Below are positions 50,001 to 61,166 of a stretch of 64,000 nt of DNA, piece after piece. Both the position numbers and the translations under genes were made by a program. Each line of letters opens with the position of its first letter. The first letter of the stretch is position 1. This stretch comes from Vanessa cardui (lineage: Eukaryota > Arthropoda > Insecta > Lepidoptera > Nymphalidae), in contig NC_061130.1 of assembly GCF_905220365.1 (NCBI RefSeq), positions 15,321,501 through 15,385,500 on the forward strand. Direction: 5' to 3'. The notes beneath the pieces were generated by a model, which saw only the letters and a program-made list of their open reading frames with translations, searched no databases and had not been told where the DNA came from.

Positions 50001-50077
50001 ATATTAACCGTGGTTTTATCGGATCGATTAAATTGTAATAACATGTTCCCTAAGAAGAGAGTCCGCGGGCCCAGCTG
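44092..50077. other. non-coding stretch with several GC islands
   Basis: No gene is supported. GC-rich islands lie at 44445-44570, 45060-45390, 45900-46100, 46690-46860, 47085-47250 and 47690-47940. The long frames at 45043-45402 and 47646-47972 are matched by frames on the opposite strand. GGTCGCACGGCGC is tandemly doubled near 46715-46742. A 131-codon plus frame (49914-50309) lies in DNA of ordinary composition and spans the hairpins listed next; no family is recognised. Confidence 0.45.
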
Positions 50078-50147
50078 TGGGTCATTCTGGATCCTACTGT
50101 ACTTTGAGAAGTACAGAATGACCCAGAACGATATGAGATATCGTTCT
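50078..50147. repeat. two adjacent hairpins
   Basis: The first has arms TGGGTCATTCT (50078-50088) and AGAATGACCCA (50115-50125), with a smaller inner stem GTACT/AGTAC near the loop. The second follows at once: AGAACGATAT (50125-50134), loop GAG, ATATCGTTCT (50138-50147), a perfect 10-bp stem. No T-tract or coding boundary suggests a terminator. Confidence 0.75.
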
Positions 50148-53100
50148 TTCTCCACACATTTGTATCACGATTTCCAAATAAAACAAAATTATAATACTCA
50201 ACTTAAAGCTTCCTCTTACTGTTGCACCGCGAGGCATAAACTGAAGTCGACGTCACGGCTGAGCAGCGAACAACATTATTACGCGCCTGTAAAAAGTCAG
50301 ATATCATAAACTCGGTCGTAAACAGTTTTTTACCGCTACATAGAATAAATAAATATCTAAATAGGCTGCGTTTGTTGTTGACGTTTTTATGAAATCTAAA
50401 TGATTGTTAGTTTGAACCCTGTTCGGATGTTCGGATGCCACTACAGTTGGCGATTTCAATGTTATAGTAAATTAAAGGGAGAGACATTTGTGGGAAGTGT
50501 TCGAGTGTAACATAGTTAAAATGACTAAATGAAATAACATGTGTTCGCTTCAACAATCGAAATTGCAAATTAGCCGTACACCGAAAGTACACCGCGCGCG
50601 GTAACGGTGCGACCTTCTAAATTAGATAGTAAAAAGATTTGTATCGACAGCCACAAAATAAATTCGCTTTGCTTCGGATTTTTTAAAACAAATAAGATTG
50701 ATGATGTAGTTAATATACTACTATACATACCTACTGTTGTATTTTCTATTAATATTTTCTCGAATATTCTCACCGAAACAAACAAGTTAAGAAAAACAAT
50801 GCAAGCGCAATGCAAATTGCGACGGATTAGTTTACGTCAGTAACGAAAATTTTGCATCGTGCCCTTCCCGAAACCGACCATAACAACCGAAACACCATAC
50901 ATACACACACCGACCATAACAAAAAAACCAAATCAATATTCGCGTCCGCGGCATAAAGCATAGCAATAAAAGCATATTTGCTTCAAATTAATAATATAAT
51001 TAAAACAGCTGACAGTGGCTGCAAGTGATACGTGTCCGAGTAACGACGGTATCGTTGCGTGTGCGCGAGCGCAGCCTTCGTGGAAAGTTTAATATCATTT
51101 AATATATCAAGCATTGAGATCATTTTTTGTAACGTTTATGAATAAAAACGAGCCTATAAAAACTGTTTATGTATAGTTGCTTCTGTAATTATCAAATATT
51201 AATCACAATAACATTATAATTAATTATATTAATTTTAATACATTCTACGGACGTGAGTTACTTCTTGTACTTATTCTATAAGTATCAACTGTTGCCGATT
51301 AAATTGAAGACCATGACAAAAGCACAAAAATATAGCCTTGTCCTTTTCTTTTTCAAGTGAAGGCAAGAGAAGACACTCGCTATGAACACAAAGTTACTTA
51401 AAGTTAATTATTAAGTGGCTGCACGAAATCTATTGAGTGACTATACAATTGGCAATATTTATTGTAAGAAAGCGATTAGCCCATCGCACGCCGCACATGA
51501 CTACGTTTTCGGGGTCTGATGGGTAATCAATTTAAAATGGTTGTGTATAGGGTTATAAGCATCTCCTCTCAGTGACAAACGAATACCAGCGGACGTGCAC
51601 GCGGGATACGTTCGCGATGCGTCGATCCGACGTGATAATTAGCTACGTGCGAAGTGTCACGCTCCGGAGACCGCGCTGCCATTGTGAGCGCGCTGTCAAT
51701 AGTTCTTGTAATCTCTCACTAGGAGAACACTTAAACCATTCGATGCATAATTTTAAATCATAACAAGGTTTATTGAAACGCTTGAATGTAGGAAGTCGGT
51801 GTGACCCGACTCCAACGTAGGAAATGCAAATGCGCGCGGCGGCGGCCGGCGGTCGGCCGCTGATTGACGCGGCATCCGAGCGGCGCGGCGCGCACAAAGC
51901 GGATAATATCTTCATAAATCGATATTTCCACCGCTAATAAAGCGATATTAATTATCTAGTATTCAAATCTCGGATGCTGGGCATTCGTGGTGCGCTCGTG
52001 ACTGGCTCCCCGCGCGTGCGCCCGCGCTCCATTAATATCGGCGGTCGTCGGCCGCGGTCGATGCGGCTCGTGCGATTAACGATCATGATTCGATTACGCG
52101 CCCCCCTCCCTCCCCGCGCCGCAACCCACTCCCCTCGCCGCCCCCACACGCTCACCAGGAATAAAACTTCCGGCGATGGTGTTTTACCAAAAACAATAAT
52201 TTACTGTGACTCGGTCCGTGATATTCTATCATCAACATATAATGTATGTTTGTGTCGTTCGCTTCAGAAGAGCTCATCGCTCACTTACCTGCATAAATAC
52301 TCTCTCAATAAGCACAATCCGTATTAGTATTCAAATGCTCACGCTCTCGGGCGTGTGAGCTTCGAAAGCGTTCGATCGCGTCACAATCTTCGTAATTGAT
52401 GAAAATATTTAGTGCGCGCCGGCGGCGCGAGCGGCCGGAGCATGCAAATGACCGGCCGCGACGCGGAACCGACGCCGCTCCGGACTTTTTTCTTAGATTC
52501 CATTTCTGATGCGTCAACGTAGTAATCGATTCGTTCGTGATGCGTAAAAGAGCCCATTGTGCTGTTGAAATATAAAATTACTTGTCATATTAACGATATT
52601 ATCGCCGCTCGCCGTATTGACCGTATTTATTAGATAGACGCTAGGTATTGTGCGCGCGCGCCGCTCAGATATTTATTCAGATTTCTTTGTTTGCATCTAA
52701 TAAATAGATCAGCGAGATAATGTATCTGCCGCCACATCGCCGCTCTGCATGTCGTACACAATGCCACTCGCACCGACCGGCGTACCGAGCAGCTTGTTTA
52801 TCGCCGGCCCTTGTCTTGTAATAAATCACGCTTTTTTCAAATGGAATCAAGTGCCCGTCCGCACAAAAGAGGGAAATTTAATTCAATCGCTTCGCCGTTT
52901 CCTGAAATAAATCTACTGAGATATTCATACGGTAATGTGCGGTCGCTGATTTCTTGCAGAAACGTAATGGGCATGTTAATTTTATCAAGCGGGTAGCTCC
53001 GCGTACGCAGTGATACGAACGGATTAACTTATTCATCGGAGAGAAAGCGTCGTAACTGACATGCGCCGGCGCTGCGAGCGTGCGCGGCGCGGGTGGTGCT

Positions 53101-53704
53101 CTTATGCGCGGCTGCATAGAGCACAGATCGGCCGCGAGCCCGGCGGCGGCAATTAGAGACGGATAAGATCTGGCGACAACGCGACGTGTAATTGTAATAT
53201 TGTTGTCACCCGCGCGCCGTTCCGCTCGCTGCGCCCGCCTCGCTGCTACCTGTTAACTTACAATGCCACTGGGAATGAATTTAAAACGCTTAGAGTAACA
53301 TTTTCACACTAATAAAACACATATGTAGCATTTTAACTATCGATGTTATTAGAATGGGACATATCACCTAAAATTTGCAACAATAAGGCATGAATTAACT
53401 CAGAAAGAGTCGGTGTTAGCATAAAGCTCGGCTGTGAGCCGAGCGCGCGGCACGCAACGTCGCCGGCAGCGTCGGCGGTGCGCGAACGAGACGCGCTGCC
53501 GGTCCAGTACCGTTAGGTTTATGTTCTCGTGAAACACGATATTTTAATATTTTTTGTTCATAATATCGTGTGATTGAATATAATAAAGCGTCAAATTAGT
53601 GAAAGAGTGCAGGTGTGGTGCGCGGGCGCAGCTCTGCAGGAAGTGAAATGCTGCGCGTAACGAAGCGCGCTCTATTTGCGGCGCATATCAATCATCGCCT
53701 CGCA
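50148..53704. other. non-coding stretch with GC islands
   Basis: No gene is supported. GC-rich islands lie at 51825-51900, 51980-52160, 52340-52490, 53060-53240 and 53430-53520; the rest is AT-rich. Frames in the islands overlap on both strands. Confidence 0.45.
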
Positions 53705-53726
53705 CTCACACACACACACACACACA
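53705..53726. repeat. (CA)n microsatellite
   Basis: Twenty-two bases of nearly pure CA repeat. Confidence 0.9.
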
Positions 53727-54439
53727 ACTTAAGTTACTTAATGCTCATATTTTAGGATATCTTAAACTTTTACGTTTGCCCAATATATAATCAAATGCTT
53801 TATCCCGGCTTTACTCGTATTCAATAATTGAGGGTGTAGCGCTTGGCAATTATTTAAAAATACATATTACGTATCGCTCTCCACGATCTATCCGGCCTGT
53901 GATACTACATTATCGAGCACCCTACTTTACCCGACTGCGCGACGCAAAGGAAGCTAATGTGTTTGTCGGTTTATGTATGTATGTTTGTTTGTTCCTCCGA
54001 GGTGCTAAGGAGACAAAACTTGTGAACTGATTTTGCCAGTTCTTCCATGTATCGATTTGTCTTAATCTTGCCAGTGTCTCTGACGACATAACAGTTATCT
54101 AAGCTCAATATGACGAAAGGACGACGCCATATTGTAAAAAAAGAAAAAATGGAGGTCGACGAACTATGCTCAGCGGGGTATCACAGAATAGGTATTTGGA
54201 AATCAGCTTTAGGTTGGAAATGCTTAATGACATTAAGCATCTTCATACAAGTGAAATGATGACTGTTTGCGTTCCACAACAATTTAACGTTGTTAGCGAC
54301 TATTTGAAATGTTCAATAATGTAGTTCTTATACATATAACCTAATAATATTATTAACGAAATCCTTAATGACAATTCAATATACAGTTTTAATCAAATAA
54401 CAAACTTATAATGAAACTACTCTGAAATATATTTTTCCG
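53727..54439. other. non-coding stretch, probably old repeat
   Basis: No gene is seen. The stretch TATGTATGTATGTTTGTTTG at about 53973, with the following sequence to about 54080, resembles the style of the repeat at 23560. A perfect 9-bp-arm hairpin (ATGCTTAAT/ATTAAGCAT) lies at 54220-54240. Confidence 0.45.
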
Positions 54440-54650
54440 AAATTAAATACTTTATTCAAATAATCTTTTACAATCACTTTTGAATTGTTATTTTACAATC
54501 TAAGTTAAGTTTAATTTTCACCCGTTCGGAATGTCGATTCCAAGAAGACCCAGCAAAGAACAAGTTACTGTTTTTCAATATTGAAAATACAAAGTTATGT
54601 TAGTTAAATGTCAATTAAATATATATGTGTAAAATATATCAAGCCTGAAA
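54440..54650 (+). mobile_element. non-LTR retrotransposon 3' region, diverged copy
   Basis: CACCCGTTCGGAATGTCGAT, TTCCAAGAAGACCCAGCAAA, AAGTTACTGTTTTT and the following AAAATACAAAGTTATGTTAG align in order with the better-preserved copy at 57890-58440. The ends are not defined. It is an old, 3'-truncated fragment. Confidence 0.6.
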
Positions 54651-54761
54651 GTCAACATATATGTAGATGATTAAAATGTAAAAGACAATACAATTACTAA
54701 AAGTAATTTCACAAATGCTTTTGGTGCTAGCTTATTTATGTTATTGATTTTTATTTCGTAT

Positions 54762-54880
54762 AGGAAGGCAAACCGGCCCACCTGTTAGTACCTAAGTAAA
54801 CCAGTGCTCATTGATGTGGCATTTCAAGAAATAGCAACCATCGCTCATGTCGCCAACGTGTAGGTCGTCTGGCCTTCATT
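54762..54880 (+). repeat. interspersed lepidopteran repeat fragment
   Basis: AGGAAGGCAAACCGGCCCAC followed by CTGTTAGTACCTAAG, AACCATCGCTCATGTCGCCA and further sequence matches a repeat type I recall as common in Lepidoptera. A related minus-strand fragment lies at 62075-62230. Confidence 0.6.
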
Positions 54881-54978
54881 CATGAGATATTCTACAACAG
54901 CATAACTAAGTATTATTATGTACCTATCGGTTTAATGTGTGATTACCAATAAAGGTTGATCGCTGACGGGTGAACTAA

Positions 54979-55015
54979 AAATATTAGGCATTCCTTAGAG
55001 GAATGGCTAATATTT
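54979..55015. repeat. hairpin with 16-bp arms
   Basis: AAATATTAGGCATTCC (54979-54994) and GGAATGGCTAATATTT (55000-55015) pair with one mismatch around the 5-base loop TTAGA. It could be a transposon-end relic; no precursor-RNA context is evident. Confidence 0.75.
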
Positions 55016-55189
55016 CTAAACGCCAGCTTCTATGGTTAAAGGAAACCCATTAGAGATGAGTTGCCCTTCATAAGTCTAATACCAAATGTTGCTATCGGGC
55101 ATAAGAATATGTGAATATTCGCGGAGCTGAAGCAAAGTTATTTAATACATATTTTATACATAAAAAATATCTATTTGGCTTGTCTTCTT

Positions 55190-55715
55190 TATTCTTTACA
55201 TAATGTAAAAAAATCACTTACCGCCGTTCGTCCCTATGTATGCTTAATTACGCAACGGATTTTGATGAGGTTTTTTAATAGATAGAGTCATTTGAGATTT
55301 GGAGAAACACTAATAATAATTTTAAAAGTTTCTAGTGTGATATCGTAAATTATACGTTTTTTGTGCTTACATTGCAAACGCTGAATTAACTCTACTTAAT
55401 AGATCAAAACAATGTACTACAGTACAACTTAAAAATATGCTTAAAAAAGTCCGCGATGGCATATGTCTATCTCTTAAAGATAACCCACAATAAACATTTT
55501 GTCGTTTACTTTTTACGAGAAATAATGGATTATTTTCGAAGCGATTTTAAGTAATACAACATTAATCCTTATCCAATTAAATAACCTAAATAAATTTTGC
55601 ATTCAATATAAAGCAATATGGTCCTTTATAGCATGTAATTTAAATGAATACTTTCGTAGAGATTACACTTTTAAAACGCAGGGACACAGCTGTTTGTGTT
55701 GTCTAATGAGTGAAA
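55190..55715 (-). repeat. long lepidopteran repeat, copy B
   Basis: Read on the minus strand, this carries the same ordered blocks as 28325-28790: GTGTCCCTGCGTTTTAAAAG, GTATTCATTTAAATTA, GGATTAATG, CTTAAAATCGCTTCG, TATTTCTCGTAAAAAGT and, near its end, CATCAAAATCCGTTGCGTAA. It extends the family between those blocks and is about 525 bp. Copy C abuts it. Confidence 0.7.
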
Positions 55716-55724
55716 ACTGTGACC

Positions 55725-55960
55725 ATTTTACTATTTATTATCTCTAGATAGTATAAAACAAAGTCACTTCCAGCTGACTGTCTTTTCTTGTGTTTGCTTA
55801 AATCTTTAAAACTACGCAATGGATTTTTTTGAGGTTTTTTAAATAGATAGAGTGATTCTATAATAAATTACTGTAATGTACACAATGTGCACGATATAAT
55901 AGGTAAACTCTGTTTATTTGAGGGTTTTCTAATGTGATGTCGTAACTAAACAATATATTT
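55725..55960 (-). repeat. long lepidopteran repeat, partial copy C
   Basis: On the minus strand CTCAAAAAAATCCATTGCGT, AGTTTTAAAGATTTAAGC and a terminal GACTTTGTTTTATACTATCT match the 3' part of copies A and B. It is in the same orientation as copy B and lies next to it, so the two may be a tandem or a sequential insertion. Confidence 0.6.
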
Positions 55961-57889
55961 CGTATCAGCATAATATATATATTGCACCCGTGCGAAGCTG
56001 GGGCGAAATATGTGTCGATTAGCCAAAGTTCCTGATATTCCAATGATATTTACGAATTAAGTTGGTATGTTTTAATACAAAACAATTCAAGGGCGTGAAA
56101 ATAAACTACTAATGCAATTTACGTTCAATCTTACAATTTGTCGTCACAGTGAACTGAAATGCATTTGGTTTGAAATAAGTTTACCCATTTTTTTCGTCTA
56201 GATTTCTTAGTCAATCTAAAAGTCACACGTTATAAAACGAATAGACTCGGTAGTCGCTTCGATTTAGTCGCGTGACGAGCGAGGGAACAGGTGCCGACCG
56301 GACTTGAGGTGAAGTGGCTCCATTGATGTTCAAGTGAAGCGTCGCGTTTCAGTTGGCAGGTGAGGAACGGCGATATTGCCTCGGCGGTCCTCTCGCGCAA
56401 ACCTCGTTAGCTGAATATGCACTCCAATCTAAGTTGAAATCGAATTTGCGCCCTCCGCCCGAGTGCGGACGAGATGTTGATGGATTATTTGTGAAGTGGC
56501 CGGGCCGCCTTTGAAATCTTTCACGCGTTAAAACGGAGGTAATCTCGGCCGACCCGCGCCCTCCGGCCTCCCCCGCGCCCTCCGTTTTGTTTACCTAATC
56601 ATTTTATTGCTCCCCCGCCCCGCACCCCGCGCCCCGCACCGCTCGCACTGCGGCCCGACCCTTCTTCGTTTCAATTTATTTGAAATCCGGTAAACGCAGC
56701 CGCTACAGATGTCGCGGCGCCAACCCTTGCCGGTACTCGCACTCGCCTTCTGTACGACATGCCGCAACTAGATTATTCGCCAAAAAAAATCATACGATTC
56801 CTGAGAAAATTCGATCGCAAGCTGCGACGTAATTTTTATGTTTTTACCCTAAAAAACTGTGTCAGGGGCGCGCGGGGCGCGGCGGGAGGCGACAGGTCCC
56901 GGCCCGCGTCTCCGTCGAAATCTCTTTTTTAACGCAAAAACGAAGGAGCGGAACAATGCGTGACCCATTTCCCGGCCGTGGGAAGGAATAACGTACGATT
57001 CTCCGCTAAAAGCTCGCGATTTCTGCAATAAAAAATGCATTACCCCACATTTTTTAAAAAATCGACGAGTGAAAAAATCTTGATGCGAATGAACGTATTG
57101 TTCGAAGGGGATATTGAAATTTGAAGTTTGGAAGGGTGAGATTTATGTGTAAAATAACGGTTTTGGCAAAAAAGCTACGGAATCAGCTGCGCATTGTGGT
57201 TCGAGCGAGCGGCGCCGCGGGACAATAGCGAGCTAGAAGCGCTCCGCGGCTGCTCCTGCGCCACTGACCCACTCCGCTAATGATCATCAACCCTATCACT
57301 GGCAACCATTAAGTACACGCGTTTGGCAAGTGTATCTATTGTACGCATCCGACTTCTTCGCGACCTGTACACGAAAGGATTACTCCATTAAGGACATATT
57401 CTAAAAAAATAAAAAACAAACAGAAATACCAAAATTTTTAACGTAATTTATTTAAATTTCGAGCATATTATGCAAACGGTAAAAATGTTAAACAAATGCT
57501 ATATGACTCGGGAGGTGGTACGATAATTTGTAACGGAGACTTGTTTATAAAATTTCAACTAAACGCTAAGCTGCAAAGTATCTTGACTCTTTACTTAATT
57601 AAAAATATTTTATGATTTTCGTTTAGCAGTCGTAAAACAATCGTGGAGCTGTAGCTGATTATTTCAATGTTCTTTGTACAACGTGTACGAGTAGTGTGAC
57701 TGGTTTTTTTATCTTAATATTTTACGATATAGATTTACGTAATTATTGGTTGGTTTGTTTTAACTCTTCCAAAATCGAGAGCCGATAAAGCTGAGAATTG
57801 AGTGATAGAGAGGAAAGGCCGTTAGAACTTTTTATCTAATTGCTTTAATAGTTGCAAAATCAAAAAAATAAAAAAAAACACTGCCAAAT
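55961..57889. other. non-coding stretch with a promoter-like CpG region
   Basis: No coding gene is supported. A TATA-type promoter candidate is listed separately at 56231-56359. CpG-rich blocks lie at 56380-56760, 56865-57010 and 57195-57270. C-runs at 56612-56635 form a G-quadruplex motif on the minus strand. Confidence 0.45.
56231..56359 (+). promoter_or_regulatory. TATA-type promoter and possible untranslated first exon
   Basis: TATAAAA (56231-56237) lies about 25-30 bases before an initiator-like region near 56258. The sequence then runs to TTGGCAG/GTGAGG (GT at 56360), a strong donor context. This would be a roughly 100-base untranslated exon beginning a plus-strand transcript that extends into the CpG-rich DNA beyond. 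No acceptor partner is identified. Confidence 0.3.
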
Positions 57890-58440
57890 AAAATACACTA
57901 CTTATATTCATGTAGGCTTTTGAATCGTCATATATTGAAAACTAATTTACGTGAAGCTACCACCGCTTTGGAAGGTAGATTCTACCGAGAGGAACCAGCA
58001 GGAAACTCAGTAGTTACTCTTTTTCAACATTTAAAAATACACTCATGTTAGCTAAATACAATAACAGTCATACAGTAGATATAGTCATAGATAGATAGCC
58101 GAAGATATAATCATACAGTACATATAGCCATAGTACATAGTCGTACAGTATAGTTAGTTTAATTAGTTTAATAGTAATAAATATTCAATGTTATTTAGAT
58201 AATTTAATTATTAATCTTAGAAAGTTTCAATTTATTTTAATTTATTTGCTTGCTATAATTTATAAATATTTGATTATTATATAAATTAGTACCAGACTAC
58301 ATTGATATATAAATGATATGAGCATGCCGTGTACTCATGCTTAGGAATGTAATCTAGCTCAAAATAGTGTAAATTTCGTAATTTTAATGTATGTTCTGAT
58401 TATATTCTGTTTGTGTACCTATGAATAAATAAATAAATAA
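57890..58440 (+). mobile_element. non-LTR retrotransposon 3' end with (AAAT)n tail
   Basis: GTGAAGCTACCACCGCTTTG, GGAAGGTAGATTCTACCGAG and CTCAGTAGTTACTCTTTTTC (about 57953-58022) form a block I recall from lepidopteran retrotransposon 3' regions. The sequence ends in GTGTACCTATGAATAAATAA with further AAAT units to 58440. Between them lies an irregular ATAGTCATA-type repeat (58060-58160). No reverse-transcriptase frame is present, so the copy is 5'-truncated. The clade is not assigned. Confidence 0.7.
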
Positions 58441-58677
58441 AGTATATGTACAGTCACAAAGATTCGTGCCAAAACCCATGGCGGGGATTTTAGTGCATGA
58501 TAACTCCACGTGGTCCGTCAGCACAGAGAGGGAACTTCTCTGAAAGTCGAGGACAGGACGACAGAGTTTATCGACAGCTTCATCTGTATGTATTATCATC
58601 TCATGTTCCACCGTGGAAGCGTTTTTAGGAGCCCATCGACATCCGACTTCCGCCCTGGATGAACTTGTTAGAATAAA
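58384..58677 (-). other. 98-codon protein-like open frame
   Basis: On the minus strand a frame is open from a TAG at 58678-58680 to 58384. The part before the retrotransposon tail is protein-like: EVGCRWAPKNASTVEHEMII, DEAVDKLCRPVLDFQRSSLS and VLTDHVELSCTKIPAMGFG. An acceptor-like AAGTTCATCCAG stands at its beginning. The last 18 codons only read the (AAAT)n tail of the neighbouring element. It may be an exon or transposon coding relic; I do not recognise it. Confidence 0.25.
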
Positions 58678-58730
58678 CTACAGATCTTTTCCTTGAATAG
58701 GAAAAGATTTGTAGTTTATTCTAACAAGTT
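58662..58730. repeat. hairpin with 31-bp arms
   Basis: AACTTGTTAGAATAAACTAC and on to 58692 pairs with 58700-58730 with a single mismatch, around the 7-base loop TTGAATA. It ends five bases before the truncated SINE at 58736. The very high arm identity suggests a recent template-switch or foldback event. Confidence 0.85.
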
Positions 58731-58735
58731 GACAA

Positions 58736-58986
58736 CCTTTGAGGAGAAGGTTTGGAACATATTCCACCACGCTGTTCCAATGCGGGTTGACGGAATACAC
58801 ATGTGGCAGAATTTCTATGAAATTAGACACATGCAGGCTTCCTCACAATGTTTTCCTCTACCGTCGAGCACGAGATGAATCATAAATATAAATAAGCATA
58901 TGAATATTCAATGCTGCATGCCTGGGTTTGAACCCACAATCATCGGTTAATATGTACACGTTCTAACCACTAGGTCATCTCGGCTC
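58736..58986 (-). mobile_element. tRNA-derived SINE, 3'-truncated
   Basis: On the minus strand it begins TGAGCCGAGATGACCTAGTG (mutated A box), then the B box GGGTTCAAACCC and the body, and stops at CCTCAAAGG, losing the terminal AGGCTGTTG tail. The truncated end abuts a 31-bp-arm hairpin. Confidence 0.85.
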
Positions 58987-61144
58987 ATCAATAATATAAT
59001 TAATAAGCAGTAAATTGCATTGCGGTAACAGAACTATAGCGCGTATACCAGGCGTAAGGGTCATCAGAACTGAGCTGCCGTATGTGGGAAGCAGCAGTTA
59101 AAACTACCGGGTCTTCCCTGTAGATTACTTTCCGAATCGGTGGTTGCATTAACTTTAATTCAACACTCTAACATGACGAGTCAAATTGTTTCTGTGAGCT
59201 GTCTCGAATGAAGCATATACTTTACTATATAGGTATATTATCGTACCCCACACTGATGAAATAAATATATATTTTGATTTTAATTTTCTCGTTTATGGAC
59301 AACAACAGGACCTACTTATCTCCGAGAATATTATAAGCTTGTTTTATATATGTGTATGTGTGTGTAGACAAGTAGACGATAAATGCGAAATAAAGTGATG
59401 ACTCCGATAATCGCAAGACGTGGTGCGCAGGTCGCAGAGCAGAGCCGGGTCGTCCAACTGCGACGCTCATCGGCGGGACTCTTGATTGAGCCGCGTGTAA
59501 AAAAACTTTTCAATAACAATATCCAACAAACCGCTCAAACAGGCTCCACTGCTCCGCGCCTGCTTTTAATTGGTGACACTGAATTGCGAAGTCTAAATCC
59601 ATTGTGCTGTGTGTGTTTTTGTTTTTATCAACCGAGTAAACGTAACCAATATTCATGTCGTTCTTTTTCATAGAAGCATACAAATAAAGTATTGTCCTGA
59701 TTGAGGCTTTACTTTGTCCAAAATGTCGCTACGAGTAACGCCGACCGTAAAAAACTTCGATACTCGCTGAGTGGAAATTTCAATGCAAATATTAATTTCC
59801 CAAGAATGCACTTCTGCATTGTTTGCCGAAGAAACGAAGGCAAATGTTACGTCGTTGTTTTCACGCGTCACCGACTCCCGCGTTAGTATGCATCGGCATC
59901 TCAGCCGCGCCGCGCCGCTCGCCCGCCGCCACCGCCTCAGATAATCTGCATACTTAGTTGCCTGCAATTAGTTCCCGTCCGATTGCGATCCTCCACTCAC
60001 TGTAAGCGACACTATATCCGGCCTCGGCTCTACATCTCGTTACAAAATGCGAAGGAAGGCGCTTGCATATTGATGTCTCGTGAGATTCATTCGAGATGGC
60101 AGGCGAGTGTCGCCGTATGTAGATGTGTGTGTCGATACGCGATATGCAAAGCAGGCCAAGCCACGCCCTGGGCGCCGCCCCCCGCTCCCCGCCCGCTCCG
60201 CCCGCTCACCCGTCGCCGCGACTCGCGCTCAAAACACGTTAAAAACCTACCGCTCGTACCCCGTCTCTCGTAACCGGCCTTCACCCTTCTCGCGCGTATT
60301 GTCTCAAATCTGAACGCGCGCGCAACCCTTCGGGCCGCGTACACGTGCGCACGCACACAGGCGTCCGGCGCGTCCCTACGCACGCACACACGTAACAATT
60401 TAAACATTACGCAAAAAACGGCATTGTTCTCATTTACAACCGACACTCTTACATGAAGAATGTATAGGTTTCATTGTAGTCATGTCGTACATGAGTCGTT
60501 AGCGTATGTGCTCTTTGTATATAATAATAATAATAGAATCTCGAGATCTATTAACTATTGCAGCCCGAACACCCGTGCCTAATGAATACAATATCTGCAA
60601 ACAGCTACATCATTAAAGCTACTCGTTTACACTATGCTGCTGCCCACAGTAGCGGCCGGTGGCGAGCGATGGCCGGAGCGGGCAGCGGCGCGCCGTGATG
60701 CGTTTATAATGTTTGTATTCGACTATGATTAGACGCCGTGAGTCGCGCGCCCGTCAATTACCAATTTCAGTAACAGCCGAGATAATTTAATGTCGTTACG
60801 TAAACAACGCTCCTCTCCACTCGAGTCGCCTCCGATAATTACCGTCGACACTTTCTCGCTTGTGGGAACGTTTGCTTTACTATGTACTCGCTAATTAAGA
60901 CAACTATTAAAAATAAAAGAAAAGAAATCTGTTTAACATTATTCAGCATAATTAAATGAATACAAATGTTGAACACGGAGTGCTCACTACTAATACGGAA
61001 TCCATCGGCCATTACATTTTTTCATGACACGACTTTCACTAATTAACATTAGTTGTAAATTATTCGTTTCTTGTCGCAGATTAGCTCATTGAAATGTTTT
61101 CTGTTGTTGTTCAGTACAGTGAATTTTACGACATTTATTGCAAA
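58987..61144. other. non-coding stretch with CpG blocks
   Basis: No gene is supported. CpG-rich blocks lie at 59885-59945, 60090-60400 and 60645-60760; the 119-codon minus frame at 60087-60446 overlaps plus-strand frames and is a composition effect. The remainder is AT-rich. Confidence 0.45.
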
Positions 61145-61166
61145 CACAAACACACACACACACACA
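61145..61166. repeat. (CA)n microsatellite
   Basis: Twenty-two bases, nearly pure CA with one interruption near the left end. Confidence 0.9.

Noticed and set aside
50405..50440. Reversed B-box-like word with a doubled GTTCGGAT
   Set aside because: Spacing to any A box is wrong and no SINE body follows.
60087..60446. 119-codon minus-strand frame
   Set aside because: Two plus frames overlap it in the same CpG block and it shows arginine/alanine bias typical of antisense CpG DNA.
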